From assembly GCA_009667805.1 (NCBI GenBank), contig CM019063.1:194288954-194352953 (forward strand): 64,000 bases of DNA. Direction: 5' to 3'. A model generated the notes under the pieces. That model was not told where the DNA came from. It did no database searches and saw only the letters and a list, made by a program, of their open reading frames with translations. Of this stretch, positions 45,436 to 59,212 are shown piece after piece. This DNA is from Leptobrachium leishanense. Its lineage: Eukaryota > Chordata > Amphibia > Anura > Megophryidae. Position 1 is the stretch's first letter, and the number at the start of each line of letters is the position of its first letter. Both the position numbers and the translations under genes were made by a program.

Positions 45436-47636
45436 GTTAAACCTTCTTAGCATATGACTTCAGTTACCACCACCAGCCAATCGCAGCAAATCAATATGTA
45501 TTTGGTAATTGTTTCGCCTTTGTCTCATTGACCTGTTCTTCTAGTTATCCTCATATCGGAAATCTGTAAATAAAAAAAATTAAGACTACCTTGCTGTGGC
45601 TTTTCCAACTAGCTGTTTCTAAAGTCCCATGCGTGGCAGAGTGAGGTGGGAGTTGTAGTTTCACAACATGGAGTAAAAGTACCTCTTTATGGTTTAGTAA
45701 AATAGTAATTTAACAGCACCGTTAACATTTTCACAATGCCCCCCTCCTATGAGGTCACTGCGTGTTCGGCAAATCTGGCTCTTGCTAAATTCTCTATGCC
45801 GATGCTCTGTGGGAGATTTAATTGGAGAGGAGTGAAGCAAGGTGGCGTTCACTGACATGATCGCACAGGAGATGAGAATGCAAGCCATATGTGCAGTGTG
45901 TGAGCGATTCAGGGGGTGCATGTGTCGCAACACAAAATGCTTTTGTATTGCGAGGAATGCGTAATAACCCTGACCAGGACTTTACTAGCAGAGATCCTAA
46001 AATGTCAAACCGTGACCTATAAACGATTGAGTGAGCCCACGGGATGCTTCAGAACATTGGACGCACAAAGTGTTGCATTCTCATCGGACTTTAAAGAGTT
46101 TAGGGAAACATTCTTTCATAACAGTGGATTTTCCTCTGCTTGTTGCCAATAAAAGGAGCTGGAGTTGAGACAGACAGGTACAATGAGATGAGCGCAGAGA
46201 AGCTAAGCAGTTCACTAAATGACATCTAAAACCAGCCCACTGAGGACTGAAAGGTTAACAGGGCTTTGGTAACTTTACAGATACTTAACTTGTATTTCCA
46301 AGACTATTGGGTACAATAAGTTTTTTTATACTAGTAAACAGAAAAACATGGGGAAATAATTTAAAAGACTTTGAATGCTAAGATATTTGAGATTAAATAT
46401 AGAGATATCAAATTGATGAAGACATTGGTAATTGATGTGCGCCAATGCTAAACGGAGCTGGGTGGCCACCTTGCTTCATGATGGAAACTTGAACTGCATC
46501 TTAATAGAATGTAAAATGAACTGCGCTATTAAGCAAAGGAGTATTTTTTGCTCCCAAAATATCCTTCTGTAAAAAGGCACAAACTCAGGAAGATTGTTAA
46601 AGTTTGAAGCCCTAGAATCGACCGTATAGCAACCAGCTTAGGGCTGTACTGGCTCTAGAGACTCATGGTCCAGTTAGATTGCAAGAACAAGATCAAGGCA
46701 ACATAAGCCCTGGCAGAACAACTATGATCATTTCCCTATGTGTCCTTCCAGGCACAAAAAGGATATTATGGAGTAGTCTAACGTCCTAGTAAGCTTAAAA
46801 GGAACAATATGAAGAACCCCCCCCTTTAAATAGTTGGGCAGGTGCTTCTGACAGCATCTGCCCAGATATAGATAGTTTAGCTGTAAATACTCCTTTTCTC
46901 GCATGTCTGCTTTCTACCTGAACATTTGCCACTGCGAGCACTAGGGGAAACAGGATGATGTGTCCCGCCAATTTACCTGCCAAACCCTCCCTCAAACCAA
47001 ACTGTAGCAACAGCAATAACCAATGAACAGAATTTAAAGAATGGTTAATTCATGCTCTATGTTCATTTTGGAAGCTGTTTACCTTTCTTTTGGGAGCAAA
47101 GTCTGAGACTTCGGTTCTTTTCCATGAAGCTTTAGCGCTAGTTTGCCTACATAGACATAATGCAGTGAGCTACAGGCAGGGGTCAAATCCAGGGGGAACA
47201 CCGTTCCTGCACTATTTTTACAGAGGGACCAGAGTTCCCATTAGTCCCACAGAGTATAAAGATTTTTAGGTGTTCAAGATTTATTTGACATACACACTGT
47301 CGAAGATCTATTCAATAAGAACTTATAAATATCAATCGTCTATATCTCGTATATTTCCTAGAAATTCTCCTAAATTCTTTTAATTGCGTTTCACTTTAAA
47401 AATATAATAAATCAACAACCGGATAAAAACACACATTTATTACGTATACAAAAAAAAGTTTCAAATCTCATATCATAAACAAAGATTTATAAACAACAAC
47501 AACATCCATCCCTCAGCACATAGATTACTAGCTTCCCAATATATGTATCTGTTAGTAACTACATATATGATTAATATCATTTACTTTATCGGTTAGTAAC
47601 TATACACAGATGGATAATAAACATTTCTGCTTAGCG
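45436..47636. other. Unassigned sequence
   Basis: No exon or repeat boundary was recognised. From about 47280 onward the composition turns strongly AT-rich. That AT-rich block continues beyond the L1-like insertion. Confidence 0.4.
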
Positions 47637-47651
47637 AAAACAATTAACATG

Positions 47652-49738
47652 GATGGTAAAAAAGCATTTCTGGCCATTTGTACGAGCTCCCCGCAACGCC
47701 ATCTGATACCGGGCGCTGTGCCCACCCTGCAGACCCTTTTTTGGCGAGCTCTCCTTGACCAGCTGGGGGAACACTCCGGGCAGTGGCAGGTTGACTTTGG
47801 GGCCTGGGGAGTGGATCGGGACGGGACGAGGAGCTACCTTACCGGACGACCTCAGGTGGACGGCGGCCATCTTGCGGCCTACACGCGGACACTCCCCTGA
47901 TTTACCACGCATCTGCCTGCTGGAATTATGCCTGGCCAGGTGGGGAAGAAAACGAGGAAATGCTCGGGGGCTGAGGGACTTCGCCTCCAAGACATCCGGC
48001 AGTCGCTTTGTGCGGGAAGTGTCTCGGGAGCGCGGCACCGACATGGCAAGGCCTCCGCCTGCTATGGTTCCTCGGAGGAGGACTCTGAGCCCCTGGCTAC
48101 AACCCTGGACACGGACGAACGGCGGTCGGTGGTGCCACCCCCGCTCACAGTGGATGACCTGCACAGGGTGATGGGGGAGTTCCGAGGCCTCTGGCGTCAG
48201 GATTTGCAGGAGGTCCGTTCAGCAGTGGAGACCCTCCAGTCCAGGATTGGAGCTGTGGATGCCCGAACTGCCGAAGTGGAGAATGCTCAGGTGATGATTG
48301 ATACCAGAGTCACAGATCTCCAGAAACGGGTTGACCATCTTAGTACGGCGGTGCTGGCTCTTGAGTCTCGACATCGACGGCGCAATCTACGGCTTCGGGG
48401 AGTCCCCGAGAGCGTGACAGATGATGGACTGTTGGGGTACGTAGTGGGCCTGATGTTACATCTTCTGCCAAACGTGGGAGGTACACCCCGAGCCCCGGTT
48501 GTATCAGCAGTGCGGATTCGTAAAGCAGCTACTGCTCCTGCTGAGGCGCCACGAGACATTATTGTTGTGGCGGTGGATGTGGCCACACAGGCCCGCATAC
48601 TGACGGCCGTAGGGCCATCCTTCCAGATAACTTACGCCTCCAGCCAGCTCACTATATTCCGTGATGTCCCTTTCCTGCTGCTAGCAGCCCGGAGACGCTT
48701 CAAGGAGGTTACTACCCTGCTCCGTCAGCATGAGATCCGTTATCGCTGGGGGTCTTCGGGCGCCCTTCTGATAGCCGTTGAAGGGGAGACATTCGCAACG
48801 ACGACCCTAGAAGAAGCCCGAGCCGTGGTGACCAGACTGGGGCTTGGAGTGGTACCGGTGATGCCTCGGGACCAACGATTGGAGCCGGGTTGACCGGTCC
48901 CCCCCCCTAGTTGCCGTTACTTTGGCCCTGTTATAAGTTGTCCCTCGTTCCCCTAGTGTCCACTTTCTCCGGGTAGCTCTGTCCCACTCCCGCTGCCCCC
49001 GAGCTGTCTCTGTTCCCCCCGCCACCCTTGCGCTGTCTCTGAGGACTTTATTGGACTTGGGCGTTGATATGAAGATTTCTGCTCCCCTTTTTTTTTTTTT
49101 TTTTTTTTTAGCACGCACCGGACTGCGACCAGTTCCACATTTCTCCCCCTCTTCTTTTGGCGACATAGGGCTGTTTCGAGGCGAGCCACTGTGGTGGCCA
49201 CCATGGCTCTGTCCACCATACTTGGCCCTCGTAGGCCCTGCCCTAGTGTCTTGCACACTTCCATGGCCTCCCATAGTCATCTAGACACTCGGGAGTGAGC
49301 CAGGAAAGACACGCTTGGGCCTTTGCCATCCCCGTTACCCTTTAATTTATTTTTCGGCCCTGGGGCATTCCTGGTGCATGTTTTACTTTTCCCCCCCCTT
49401 TTTTTTTTTTTTTCTTCTCTTCTCTTCCTCTCTTCTCTTTCCCCCTCCCACTTTGACACACCTTTTGTGGCAGATAAACAAATCCGCATTATTTCCCCCC
49501 CGGAATGTTGCCTTCTGTCTCTGAGATCCCCCGGCGCGAGATGTTTTTCGCAGAAGTACTGTTACATCTCAATCCGTTGTATTGTTGAACATATTTCTTA
49601 GATGACTTTTTTGTTTTCTCCTGATGTGTTTTCTTTGACGTTTCATGGCCCTGCGAGGCCATTCCATGCTTTGTATGTGGTTAAGCTGACTCTTTTTCAA
49701 AATAAAACTTTGAAAAAAAAAAACAAAAACAAAAAAAA
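47652..49738 (+). mobile_element. Young L1-like ORF1-only (HAL1-like) retrotransposon (copy 2)
   Basis: A perfect 15-bp target duplication, AAAACAATTAACATG, lies at 47637-47651 and 49739-49753. The element ends AATAAAACTTTG plus an A-rich tail. It holds a short leader, one intact ORF1 (47928-48893) and an 845-bp 3' region with pyrimidine tracts. No ORF2, endonuclease or reverse-transcriptase motif is present. Complete duplications and an undamaged ORF1 mean recent insertion. The layout equals HAL1 (half-L1) elements of mammals. Transposition must use enzymes from another L1 (inference). Confidence 0.9.
47928..48893 (+). CDS. L1-type ORF1 protein, intact, 321 residues
   Basis: L1 ORF1 proteins trimerise through a coiled coil and bind the element's RNA as nucleic-acid chaperones in cytoplasmic particles. 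Residues 1-70 are basic then acidic/serine-rich. Residues about 75-148 form a coiled coil (LHRVMGEFRGLWRQDLQEV, VTDLQKRVDHLSTAVLALES). Residues about 149-235 begin RHRRRNLRLRGVPES, the signature at the start of the RNA-recognition domain. Residues about 240-300 are the C-terminal domain (LTIFRDVPFLLLAARRRFKE, IRYRWGSSGALLI). Length is near the 338 residues of the human protein. The ATG was taken as the first in frame; no stop interrupts the frame. The C-terminal domain matches the decayed remnant ending at 5814. Confidence 0.88.
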   Translation: MPGQVGKKTRKCSGAEGLRLQDIRQSLCAGSVSGARHRHGKASACYGSSEEDSEPLATTLDTDERRSVVPPPLTVDDLHRVMGEFRGLWRQDLQEVRSAVETLQSRIGAVDARTAEVENAQVMIDTRVTDLQKRVDHLSTAVLALESRHRRRNLRLRGVPESVTDDGLLGYVVGLMLHLLPNVGGTPRAPVVSAVRIRKAATAPAEAPRDIIVVAVDVATQARILTAVGPSFQITYASSQLTIFRDVPFLLLAARRRFKEVTTLLRQHEIRYRWGSSGALLIAVEGETFATTTLEEARAVVTRLGLGVVPVMPRDQRLEPG

Positions 49739-49978
49739 AAAACAATTAACATGCATTTCCCAGCAAACCAATGTTTAACAAGATAGATCTTGTTGATCCA
49801 CGTAGCATAGAAAGATATATTATCTCTACAAGAGATGAGCTATCACTTATTCTATTTCTAGAATAAGTAATAAAAACTTAGTGAATCAAGCTTCTAATCT
49901 ACTGCTTTTTATAATTGTAGTTGTATAATTCCTTGCTTATTAATTTCAAATCACAGTAACTTCCAAATTCAATATATA

Positions 49979-51592
<1,614 letters not shown>

Positions 51593-51594
51593 TA

Positions 51595-52715
51595 TATACT
51601 ATTGCAACAAATACTTTAGGATAAAATCCTTATATCCGATTCTTCTTCATATCTCTATCTGCAGATTTAGAAATATTTTGAAGACTCTGGATCTAACAGT
51701 ACTTGAGATAAATCTCAATCCATTTCATTGCAAAGTACACAATCCAGTTCATTGCATATATATTTCTTACATTAATCCTTTAATTTTGCTTTCTCATACA
51801 TTACCTGTCCAAGATCTGGATTCAATATTTCTGTAGTTACAGCAGCAATATTCTTTGGATATAATGTATTGTTTTGGAATATGTGAAAATTATCAATCTC
51901 AGATAATCAATACATGAGAGTTGTGCATTCCCATGAGGGAAAATTTAGGTGTGGTCCTAATTAAGCAAGATGTAATATCCTGCATGCATTGTGTGTCTTG
52001 TCCTGGAATGATCTAATTGAATGCAACAAACAGTACATATCCATTTATAATAAATTCGATGTCACTGAAAATCTACCCCCTCATTTAAATATTTGCTTTC
52101 TCTATTAGATCCCTTATATTTTATTTCTTAAAATATAATATTTACTATACCTCAAGATGGCAGTGTTGCTTTTCAATACAATTTCACAAATTAAATTTTA
52201 AATCCCTTATCCTAGGTCAGAGGCCAATTCCACCATCTTTTGAACAAAGAACGACTATAGTTATTCCAGCCAGACAGTGCGTCTCGGGTTGTCATTTTTG
52301 ATTTAATATCTCATTATTTTGCTCATTTCAAAAATTTTAAAGTACTTCTTTATCAGCTAGATTCCTTCTAGTTAAATCAGCAAAAAATACTTCTATATTT
52401 AAATAGCTTATTCTAGTCTTCAGTAATTCTACTGTTTGCACAGTTATACTCTACAAATATTTGGAGCATCTATTTACTGTGAATATATAGAATATATGGA
52501 TTATAAAAATATATTTTTTTAATATATTTATACACTTGCATAGATATTTTAAATATGTTTCTATACACAAAAAGAAAAATCTTTAAAATCAAGGACTTGT
52601 TAAAACAAACCAATAAATTTAAATAATCCTGGGATTAACTGCACTTTGGGCTTTACTCGTAACATTATATATCAGATCGGAGTGTGTGTTTGTCATGTGC
52701 GAGATAAGTGCTAAC
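51595..52715. other. AT-rich sequence of unknown nature
   Basis: Together with 47290-47636 and 49754-49976 this forms one block of about 1.7 kb that is far poorer in GC than its surroundings, into which the L1-like and Tc1 elements inserted. TGACATACACACT at about 47288 and AGTGTGTGTTTGTCA near 52681 face each other across the block and may be its inverted ends. No protein was recognised. Confidence 0.35.
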
Positions 52716-52718
52716 TAA

Positions 52719-53145
52719 GGCTAGGGTCAGACGAAAGTATTTTTCCCCGCGAAAGTGAAAAAGTGCGTCTGAACGCATTGACGTATTTTTTCACGGAATG
52801 CGCAAAAACAGTCAGACGACGCGCATTTTCGGGCGTGATTTTGTACGGATCGTCAATAAAACTCTTTTTGCGTCTGGATGTTATGTAGGCTGGACATTAG
52901 CAGTGTCTGACATCTCCTAATCACGCACACACGCCGCTATGCCGCAGCTGCGCACTCAGTATGTCAGTACTAGCGGTTCAGCGTTCTCAAAAAAATGCGT
53001 TCAAATTCCACTTGCGTTGCACGGCCGGACTTTTGTGCGGCCGTACATCGTATAGTGGCCGTCATTGCCTGTCATCTGCTGCTAGTGCGGCCGTAATTAT
53101 GTGCGCCAGAACGCACGTTAAAAGTGCGCTGGTCTGACCCCAGCC
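52719..53145. mobile_element. Harbinger-type MITE, subfamily A
   Basis: TAA duplications lie at 52716-52718 and 53146-53148. It starts GGCTAGGGTCAGACGAAAGT and ends GCGCTGGTCTGACCCCAGCC. Sequence is close to that of 42479-42897. Confidence 0.87.
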
Positions 53146-53148
53146 TAA

Positions 53149-55324
53149 GGGTCAGAAATATTGGGGAGTTCTCACACTTCTTTTTCCAGGACTTGACCCA
53201 TGGCTGCAGTGTATATATATTAGATAGATATCTATCTACAGGGTCATGCGTATTTCAGTCATTCAGCATCTTAAACAGGATATTGAGAAATCTCAATGTA
53301 TCCTTCCTGGTAAAATCCTCTATAAATATTGTTAAAATGAAATGTAATTATTTTAGTAAGGGTAGATCATTAAGACTTTGAGAATGATATTTCCAAATTT
53401 TACTAGTAAATTTGTTTTTGTGCATTAGGGATTGACAGCTATGTCCTTGTCAGAGAGAAATGTAAACCAAACAATAGAAAAGGCTGGGAGGGTATGACGG
53501 AGGACTAGTGGTTTATTTCTACAAAAAGGGGTTAATTGCGAAATCCTATAACATGGGAGAAATAGCAAGCATCTCAAGGTTCAAATAAATGGAAATCCCA
53601 AGTGGGATGTGGTCTGGTACAGGTCTCCCATGGGAGGCTGAGTGTTTGGGAACTTCAACTGCCTTGTAGATATTCAGTGGGAAACAGACATATTGACATA
53701 CCAGGTGCATTCTTGTCACCAGTTTTAAAGATGAAGCTTGCAACGTTTGTGGAGTAGGTGGTTACAAGAAAGCACGGCAAAGAATCCAGAGAAGTTCTAC
53801 TTGGGCACAATTCCTCATGACCACTTACAGGATTTTAAATGTTAATGGTATGAGGAGTCCCCCAAAGCAGCTCTCCCTTCCAAGTGGAAGTCCATCGGCA
53901 CAGAAACCTAGAGTTTCCCTTGTAATGGAAGATTCACCTGTATTTATTTAACAAAGTAGCAGAACCCCACATACCTGCTTGGTATTCCAGGCTGGCACGA
54001 CAAGAGAAAAAAAAAAAAAAAAAAAAGCAAATACAACACGCAAGTAACTTCAACTTTTCAATGTCACTTCCAAAAAAAAAAAAAAAGACTTTCTAGCACC
54101 CATGATTGCCACGGAATTACTTATTAGCGTGTTTATAACAAATTCATCCCAAGTCTACTTGTAGCCAATTTCCAAAAGTCTTTTTTTTTTTGGGGGAGGG
54201 GGCATGAAATGACCAGTGCAGTCACCCATTTGTGCTATAATCTGATAAAAAAAAAAAAAACATCCAGTATATTGATATAACATTTATTTCATCTAGGCAG
54301 TGGAACAGTTCAGCAATCTGATCAGAGAAGAGGGAGGAAAAAAATACTAAACTTTTGACATCATTCTCAAAACCAGACTGTGTAATGACCTGTCACCATG
54401 TGCACAAACAATGAAATTTACATGAAACAAACATTTCACCAGCAATAAACCGGCTTGATTTAAGTTGTAAAGTCAGGATCAATTTTTTTTTTGTTCTATT
54501 ACTCTCTCTCTTCCCCCCCCCCCCCCATTCATTTTACTGCTTGGAATTACAGTGTGTGGAAAACCAGATTTTATTTGAAAAGAAACTCCACTACAACACA
54601 TGCACAAGAATATAGCCTGGGGAGAGATTCCAAGTGTTCAGGCTTGGTGCATTGCTGTATGTGGTTTGTTTACGCGCTGTATATAGTGTGGAATAATGGC
54701 GATACTTTATAAATGTTTAATGTAGCAAATAAAAACAAGGCAGAGAGTTTCATTAAATGGGATTTTTACAGGACATCACACATTGTATCAAAACTAGAAA
54801 CTAAATTTATTTAAAGCAAAATGAAGGAAAGACCGGAGACCGGCAAGGTTTTTATTTGTACCGAATGTATATTCTATATATTTTGCATTGACAGAAGACA
54901 GGGCCTGGTCCTGGGGGTGTACATGTTCCCCCAACAGTGCTGCATCATGTGCTCGGGTCGAATTGCCCCAGGGAGAATGTTTTGGGTTAAGCCACTCGAT
55001 TAATATATTGGTTTGGTTCCCTGGGGTGGAGCACTTTGAGAGTAGGGTGGGCCAGTGCTCCACACCACCCCATCCATACAGCTCAGTAGGTGAGCGGTCC
55101 AATCAAGGAGTACTGGATTGCCTAGGGAGTTCCTCACTAGCATTTTCCAAAACGAAAATAGCCTTTGTTCTTTAAGTTAATCATAATTGATCTTTGATCA
55201 ACAGGTAATGCATATAAAATTTTATTTCCTAAATCCATTTACACCCCAAGACAACAGCACCTGAGGGCAGATTTTATCTTGGATTTAGACATTGTTGCTT
55301 TTCTGTTTGGGGGGGGTGGTCAGG
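53149..55324. other. Unassigned sequence
   Basis: No proven gene. A SINE-like tail at about 53283-53330 (GAGAAATCTCAATGTATCCT, TCCTGGTAAAATCC) matches 60990-61040 in inverse. Homopolymer A, T and C runs are common between 54000 and 54530. A 17-nt microexon candidate is listed separately. Confidence 0.4.
53975..53991 (-). CDS. Candidate 17-nt microexon
   Basis: On the minus strand a 20-nt poly-T tract and TCTCTTGTCGTGCCAG precede CCTGGAATACCAAGCAG, which is followed by the donor GTATGTGG. It lies upstream of the visible SMTN exons on the same strand, so it could be a 5' untranslated or alternative exon. At 17 nt it cannot be judged by coding content. Confidence 0.15.
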
Positions 55325-55600
55325 CGAGTGCACTAGGTGCATTGCACCCGTACTGACGTGATGCTTCAGCAGGGCCGGTCACACACTGCAGCGTGCGCAC
55401 AAATTGCACGAGCTACAAGCAGACATGCCGAAAGCCTCCCTGTCGAAACGCTAGGACGCGCGTTGGATGGGGCTGCAAAGCGCGATCCTCCATAGGAGGA
55501 TTAAGCCTTGCAGTGCTGAACACACTAACTGCGCTCAGCGAGGCGGCCATCGAGTGGTAGGAACGTCCACTCTCAAAAACACTCGTCTGACCGAAATCAT
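55325..55600. mobile_element. Decayed Harbinger-type MITE, subfamily B
   Basis: The core GGGGCTGCAAAGCGCGATCC near 55469 and the CACTCGTCTGACCG end near 55578 mark a subfamily B member. Its left end is degraded and the flanking duplication is lost. Confidence 0.6.
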
Positions 55601-56781
55601 TATCTATAGCGAGATCTTTATAAAATTAGAAGTCTAGTTGGCATAGATAAACCTAGCAACCTTAATTTTTTTAGTTTGTAGACTATCAGGGTTATTCAGA
55701 GAGGAGAACACGGAGAATTGCCAGAAGCATGAACAATTTTGACTTCTGTCATTCTCCTATATCCACTTGGCAGCTAGGGCGTTACCTGCCCAACTGATTT
55801 CATGCATAGGGCGACGACATCAGTGGGTGGGAGAAGCCCCGGCTGACATCTAAGAGGTCAGCCACATCCGGGAGAGTATCGCAATCTGGCATCTAAAGGG
55901 GTTAAAGGGAGGCATCGATGGAAAGGGCAGACTGTGCCCTATCCAGCGATGCCTCTTGTTTTCCCTCAACTCCCAGCCGATTGGGAGGGAGAGGGCTCCA
56001 AAAGGGGGGCCTGAAACAGACATCACGTCCCACGATGATGCCAGTGCGACGGCCAGGGTCTTTAAAACCAGGAGGTCTGACGTCAAGAAAGTCAGACCAC
56101 TGCGGGACCCTGGCCAGAGAGGCAAGTATAAAAAAGGGGGGAATAAAAGGACCATACATCCTTAACGGGATTTTTTTACGTCAAAGGGTTAAAAAGGGAC
56201 ACTAGTGCATTACAAATAAACCACTTTATAAAAACACATGCTGCGGTTTATTTTATTTGAAGTAATTTCATGTAAAAATGAAAGAAGTTTTTTGATCTCC
56301 TGGTTTTCATTTTGTGGATTTTTCCCATGATTAGACGGAGGCGTTTCGAGAAGTCAGGAGGTTTATTGCTCTCCAGGCGGAGATAAGAGAGGGCAGCTGA
56401 ATTATAGAAAACAGGGAGCTTAAAAGACTTCTAATCTACCCCATGGTGATGTCCTTTGAATACAACCCACACAATACAATGATTTGAGTTGGCAATCGGT
56501 CCATTCACTCTACTTGCTCATCACTGTGGCATTGACTAAAGTAAAGAAGAAAGACGGCAGTTTACAACACAAAAGATGACAATATGGGATGTACCCAGTG
56601 ACACAGAAAATAATTTTCTCCACACAAGAGAAAAACAAAGCACATGTAAGATATCAGCAACATAAACAATACAAGTACACTTCAGTGATTGCAGCGCAAA
56701 TGCTGTCAGTGTGCCTCTGCATGGGGAAGCACTGGTCAGGTTTTCCCATTCTGTGCAGTGCCTTTCAAAACAATGGAACTC
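55601..56781. other. Unassigned sequence with palindromic remnants
   Basis: At 55690 CAGGGTTATTCAGAGAG is a lone end of the family at 37720. Around 56060-56115 GCCAGGGTCTTTAAAACC and GGACCCTGGCC are partly inverted, with GGTCTGACGTCAAGAAAGTC between them. No gene was recognised. Confidence 0.4.
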
Positions 56782-58200
56782 GGGGGGCGTGGCCGGCTGC
56801 TGAAGGGAGAGGACGTGTCTCGGTGGGTCTCCGCACGTCTTTCAGGGACCACTTGACTTTTTCCGCAGCATTTTGCTTTTAAAAAAGGTCCCTGAGCGGC
56901 TGGTCTTAGGGGTTGTGCCGTCTGGAGTGTCTCTGGTCCGGAGGGGGTGCTAAACATCGCTGGCAGCTGCTGCCTCGTGGCCGCAGCGCAGCGTCGGCAG
57001 CCATCTTGCGGCCCGAGATCGGGATCCAGCTGGCTGGTGACCTCGCTGTTCAGATCGCCCTGCCCCGGATTCAGTAGCCGCGCGGTTGATGGAGATGATA
57101 AGTCTACAGGAAGACAGGGGCCTAAGTGGCTGTACCGTGGGAGTGGCGGACGGACCTGCGGAGGGATCCCCCCACCTGGCGGTTAGGGAGCCCTGGTCAC
57201 GGGCCTGGACGCCTGCCTGAGAATGCTAGCCGGGGAGGATGACGATAGCCCAGTCACCAGGGGTGCCTGGCGCCGGATGCTCACTACACTGAGGAGCTGC
57301 ACTGGGGCGACGACCGAGGTCAGAAGAGTCGGAGGCCGTTGAGGAACCGGGAGGCTCTGCGCCTGCTCGCTTGCCGAGGCGTCCTCGGGGAGTGGTGTCA
57401 GGAGCGGCAATCTGCCTAGAGCTGTGACCTGGGTCTCTGAGCACTCGGGAGCGGCCCTGCTTCTTTGTGATGGAAGCGATAGAGATCTGCGAACCCCTGG
57501 ATATGACAGTACCTGTGAGATCGGCAGAGCAGACACCGAAGGAGATGGAAGTTGGAGGGGCACCTCCAGAGTTGCATGCATAGTGTCCCCTTGTGTCTGC
57601 GGAGGTGGCGTTGGGGGAGCAGGCTGAATGCGAGACCGGCGGATTTGGGATGGATGGTCCCATCCGGCCAAATGTCAAGATGGCGCGAAAGAGCCTGCCG
57701 ACGCACTGCGCTTTCGTGCTTGCAGTGTACGAACAAAATGGATCACTCTGCGGGAAGTTGCCTGCGATGGCCCGGATGCCACTTCTGGGTACAGATTGAA
57801 GCAAATGACTCCGCACTTATTAGCGGGACTCTGTTTTTGCGCCCCGGGAGTTTGATGTGTACCCCCCTTACATTTCGCGGCTCTATTTTTTTTTCACCTT
57901 TACCTGATGAGCTGTCTTAGCCATTTTTTTGAGAACACTCCCCTCCCCGTTTCCTCCCCATTAGGTCGCTGATTATTTTGTTGCCTATGATCCCCGGTTG
58001 GGGACTACCTGGATTGTTGCGCTACTCCTCCCCCTCCCCTCTTTTTTGCTATTTGCTGAGACCACCCCCCCCCCCCCCATCTGGGGATGTTTTGTTTTTT
58101 TTACTCTGTAGCTATGCTGACAGTTTTGGGCAGCCCTGCGTGGCCCTTTGTGTCTAAATGTACGCCGACTTTCCAAATTCCCGAATTTCCAAAATAAAAA
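56782..58200 (+). mobile_element. L1-like non-autonomous element, most of ORF1 missing (copy 3)
   Basis: It starts GGGGGGCGTGGCCGGCTGCT, a G-rich 5' end typical of L1 relatives, and ends CCAAAATAAAAA. The 3' part (from about 57900) parallels copy 1: GGTTGGGGACTACCTGGATT corresponds to GGCTGGGGATCACCTAGACC. GCTGAGACCACCCC, ATCTGGGGATGTTTTG and CCTGCGTGGCC recur in the same order. The middle does not read as ORF1 and contains no ORF2. Target duplications are not convincing; only AACTC is shared at the two edges. Confidence 0.72.
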
Positions 58201-59212
58201 CTCTTTTTTTTTTTTGAATTTAGAAGAGGCAACGAACCTGTTACCATTTAAATGATCAAAGTATCTAGAATGTTCCTTTAAAAAGGCTGTTCAATTATCC
58301 AATTATAGGCTACCACTAAACTTGTGATTATTTTTGCTAGATTGGTTTTGTACCACATCCCCTTTTTACCTAGAGTATCCCTTTAAACTTGCTTTTTAAG
58401 TGACGCTTGACTGTGGAGCTGAGTGACAGCCAAAAAACCGATCTTTACTATTGTGGAATTCGATGGAATTCCAGACTTCCCTAAATTTACAGACAATACA
58501 GTCCGGATTTGGATTCCGTTTCAGACTTGCACCCACTCTTTCCTGGTCTCATGACCACTCGAATCCTGAAAGTATTTAGTGGATACAGGTCTTGTGTCCA
58601 GCTGAAGTATCAGAGCAAATGCTGTAAGTAACACATTCACGTTTTAAATCCACGCAGAGCTGTTCAGACCAATTAAGTCACATGGGAAATAATTCCCATA
58701 ATCTCATCCATGATAACATTGTTTAGCTGTATTATGTAAACAGGAATCTGAGAGACCGCAACGATTGTCCAGTTTATACAGATAGTTATAAGCAAAGGAT
58801 ATTCATGACTGGATGCTATGCATAGGCCTTGTGTACCCTTGATGTACCAGAAAGAAAGAAAAATACAACCATGACCATAGGGGGTAACAATCCATGCTGT
58901 GCTCATGGGCCAGTCACCAGCATCGTCACCTTTGGCTGATACAATTACCGGACAGAATGCCAAGCACAAAGCTCTGGTAGCAGATTTAGGCCAGGCAAAG
59001 GAAGATATGGGATTGGACTGAGCAAGCGGCTACCTGTGTAAAGACCGTGGCATGCCAGAAGAGAGAAGAGGCCAAGTTCTCCTCTGAAAGATATAAGGGA
59101 ATGAGACTGACCACAATGTGGCCTCAACCAATGATTCAGTAAGGGACAAAGATTCCTGATGGTAGCCCTGGACATCACGACATTAGAAGGTTTGATATAT
59201 CTAGAGGCCAGG
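58201..59212. other. Unassigned sequence
   Basis: No gene or repeat boundary was recognised between the tail of the L1-like copy 3 and CR1 copy C. Confidence 0.4.

Noticed and set aside
57183..57816. Overlapping open frames on both strands
   Set aside because: They lie in the GC-rich leader region of L1-like copy 3 and do not resemble ORF1 or ORF2 on either strand.
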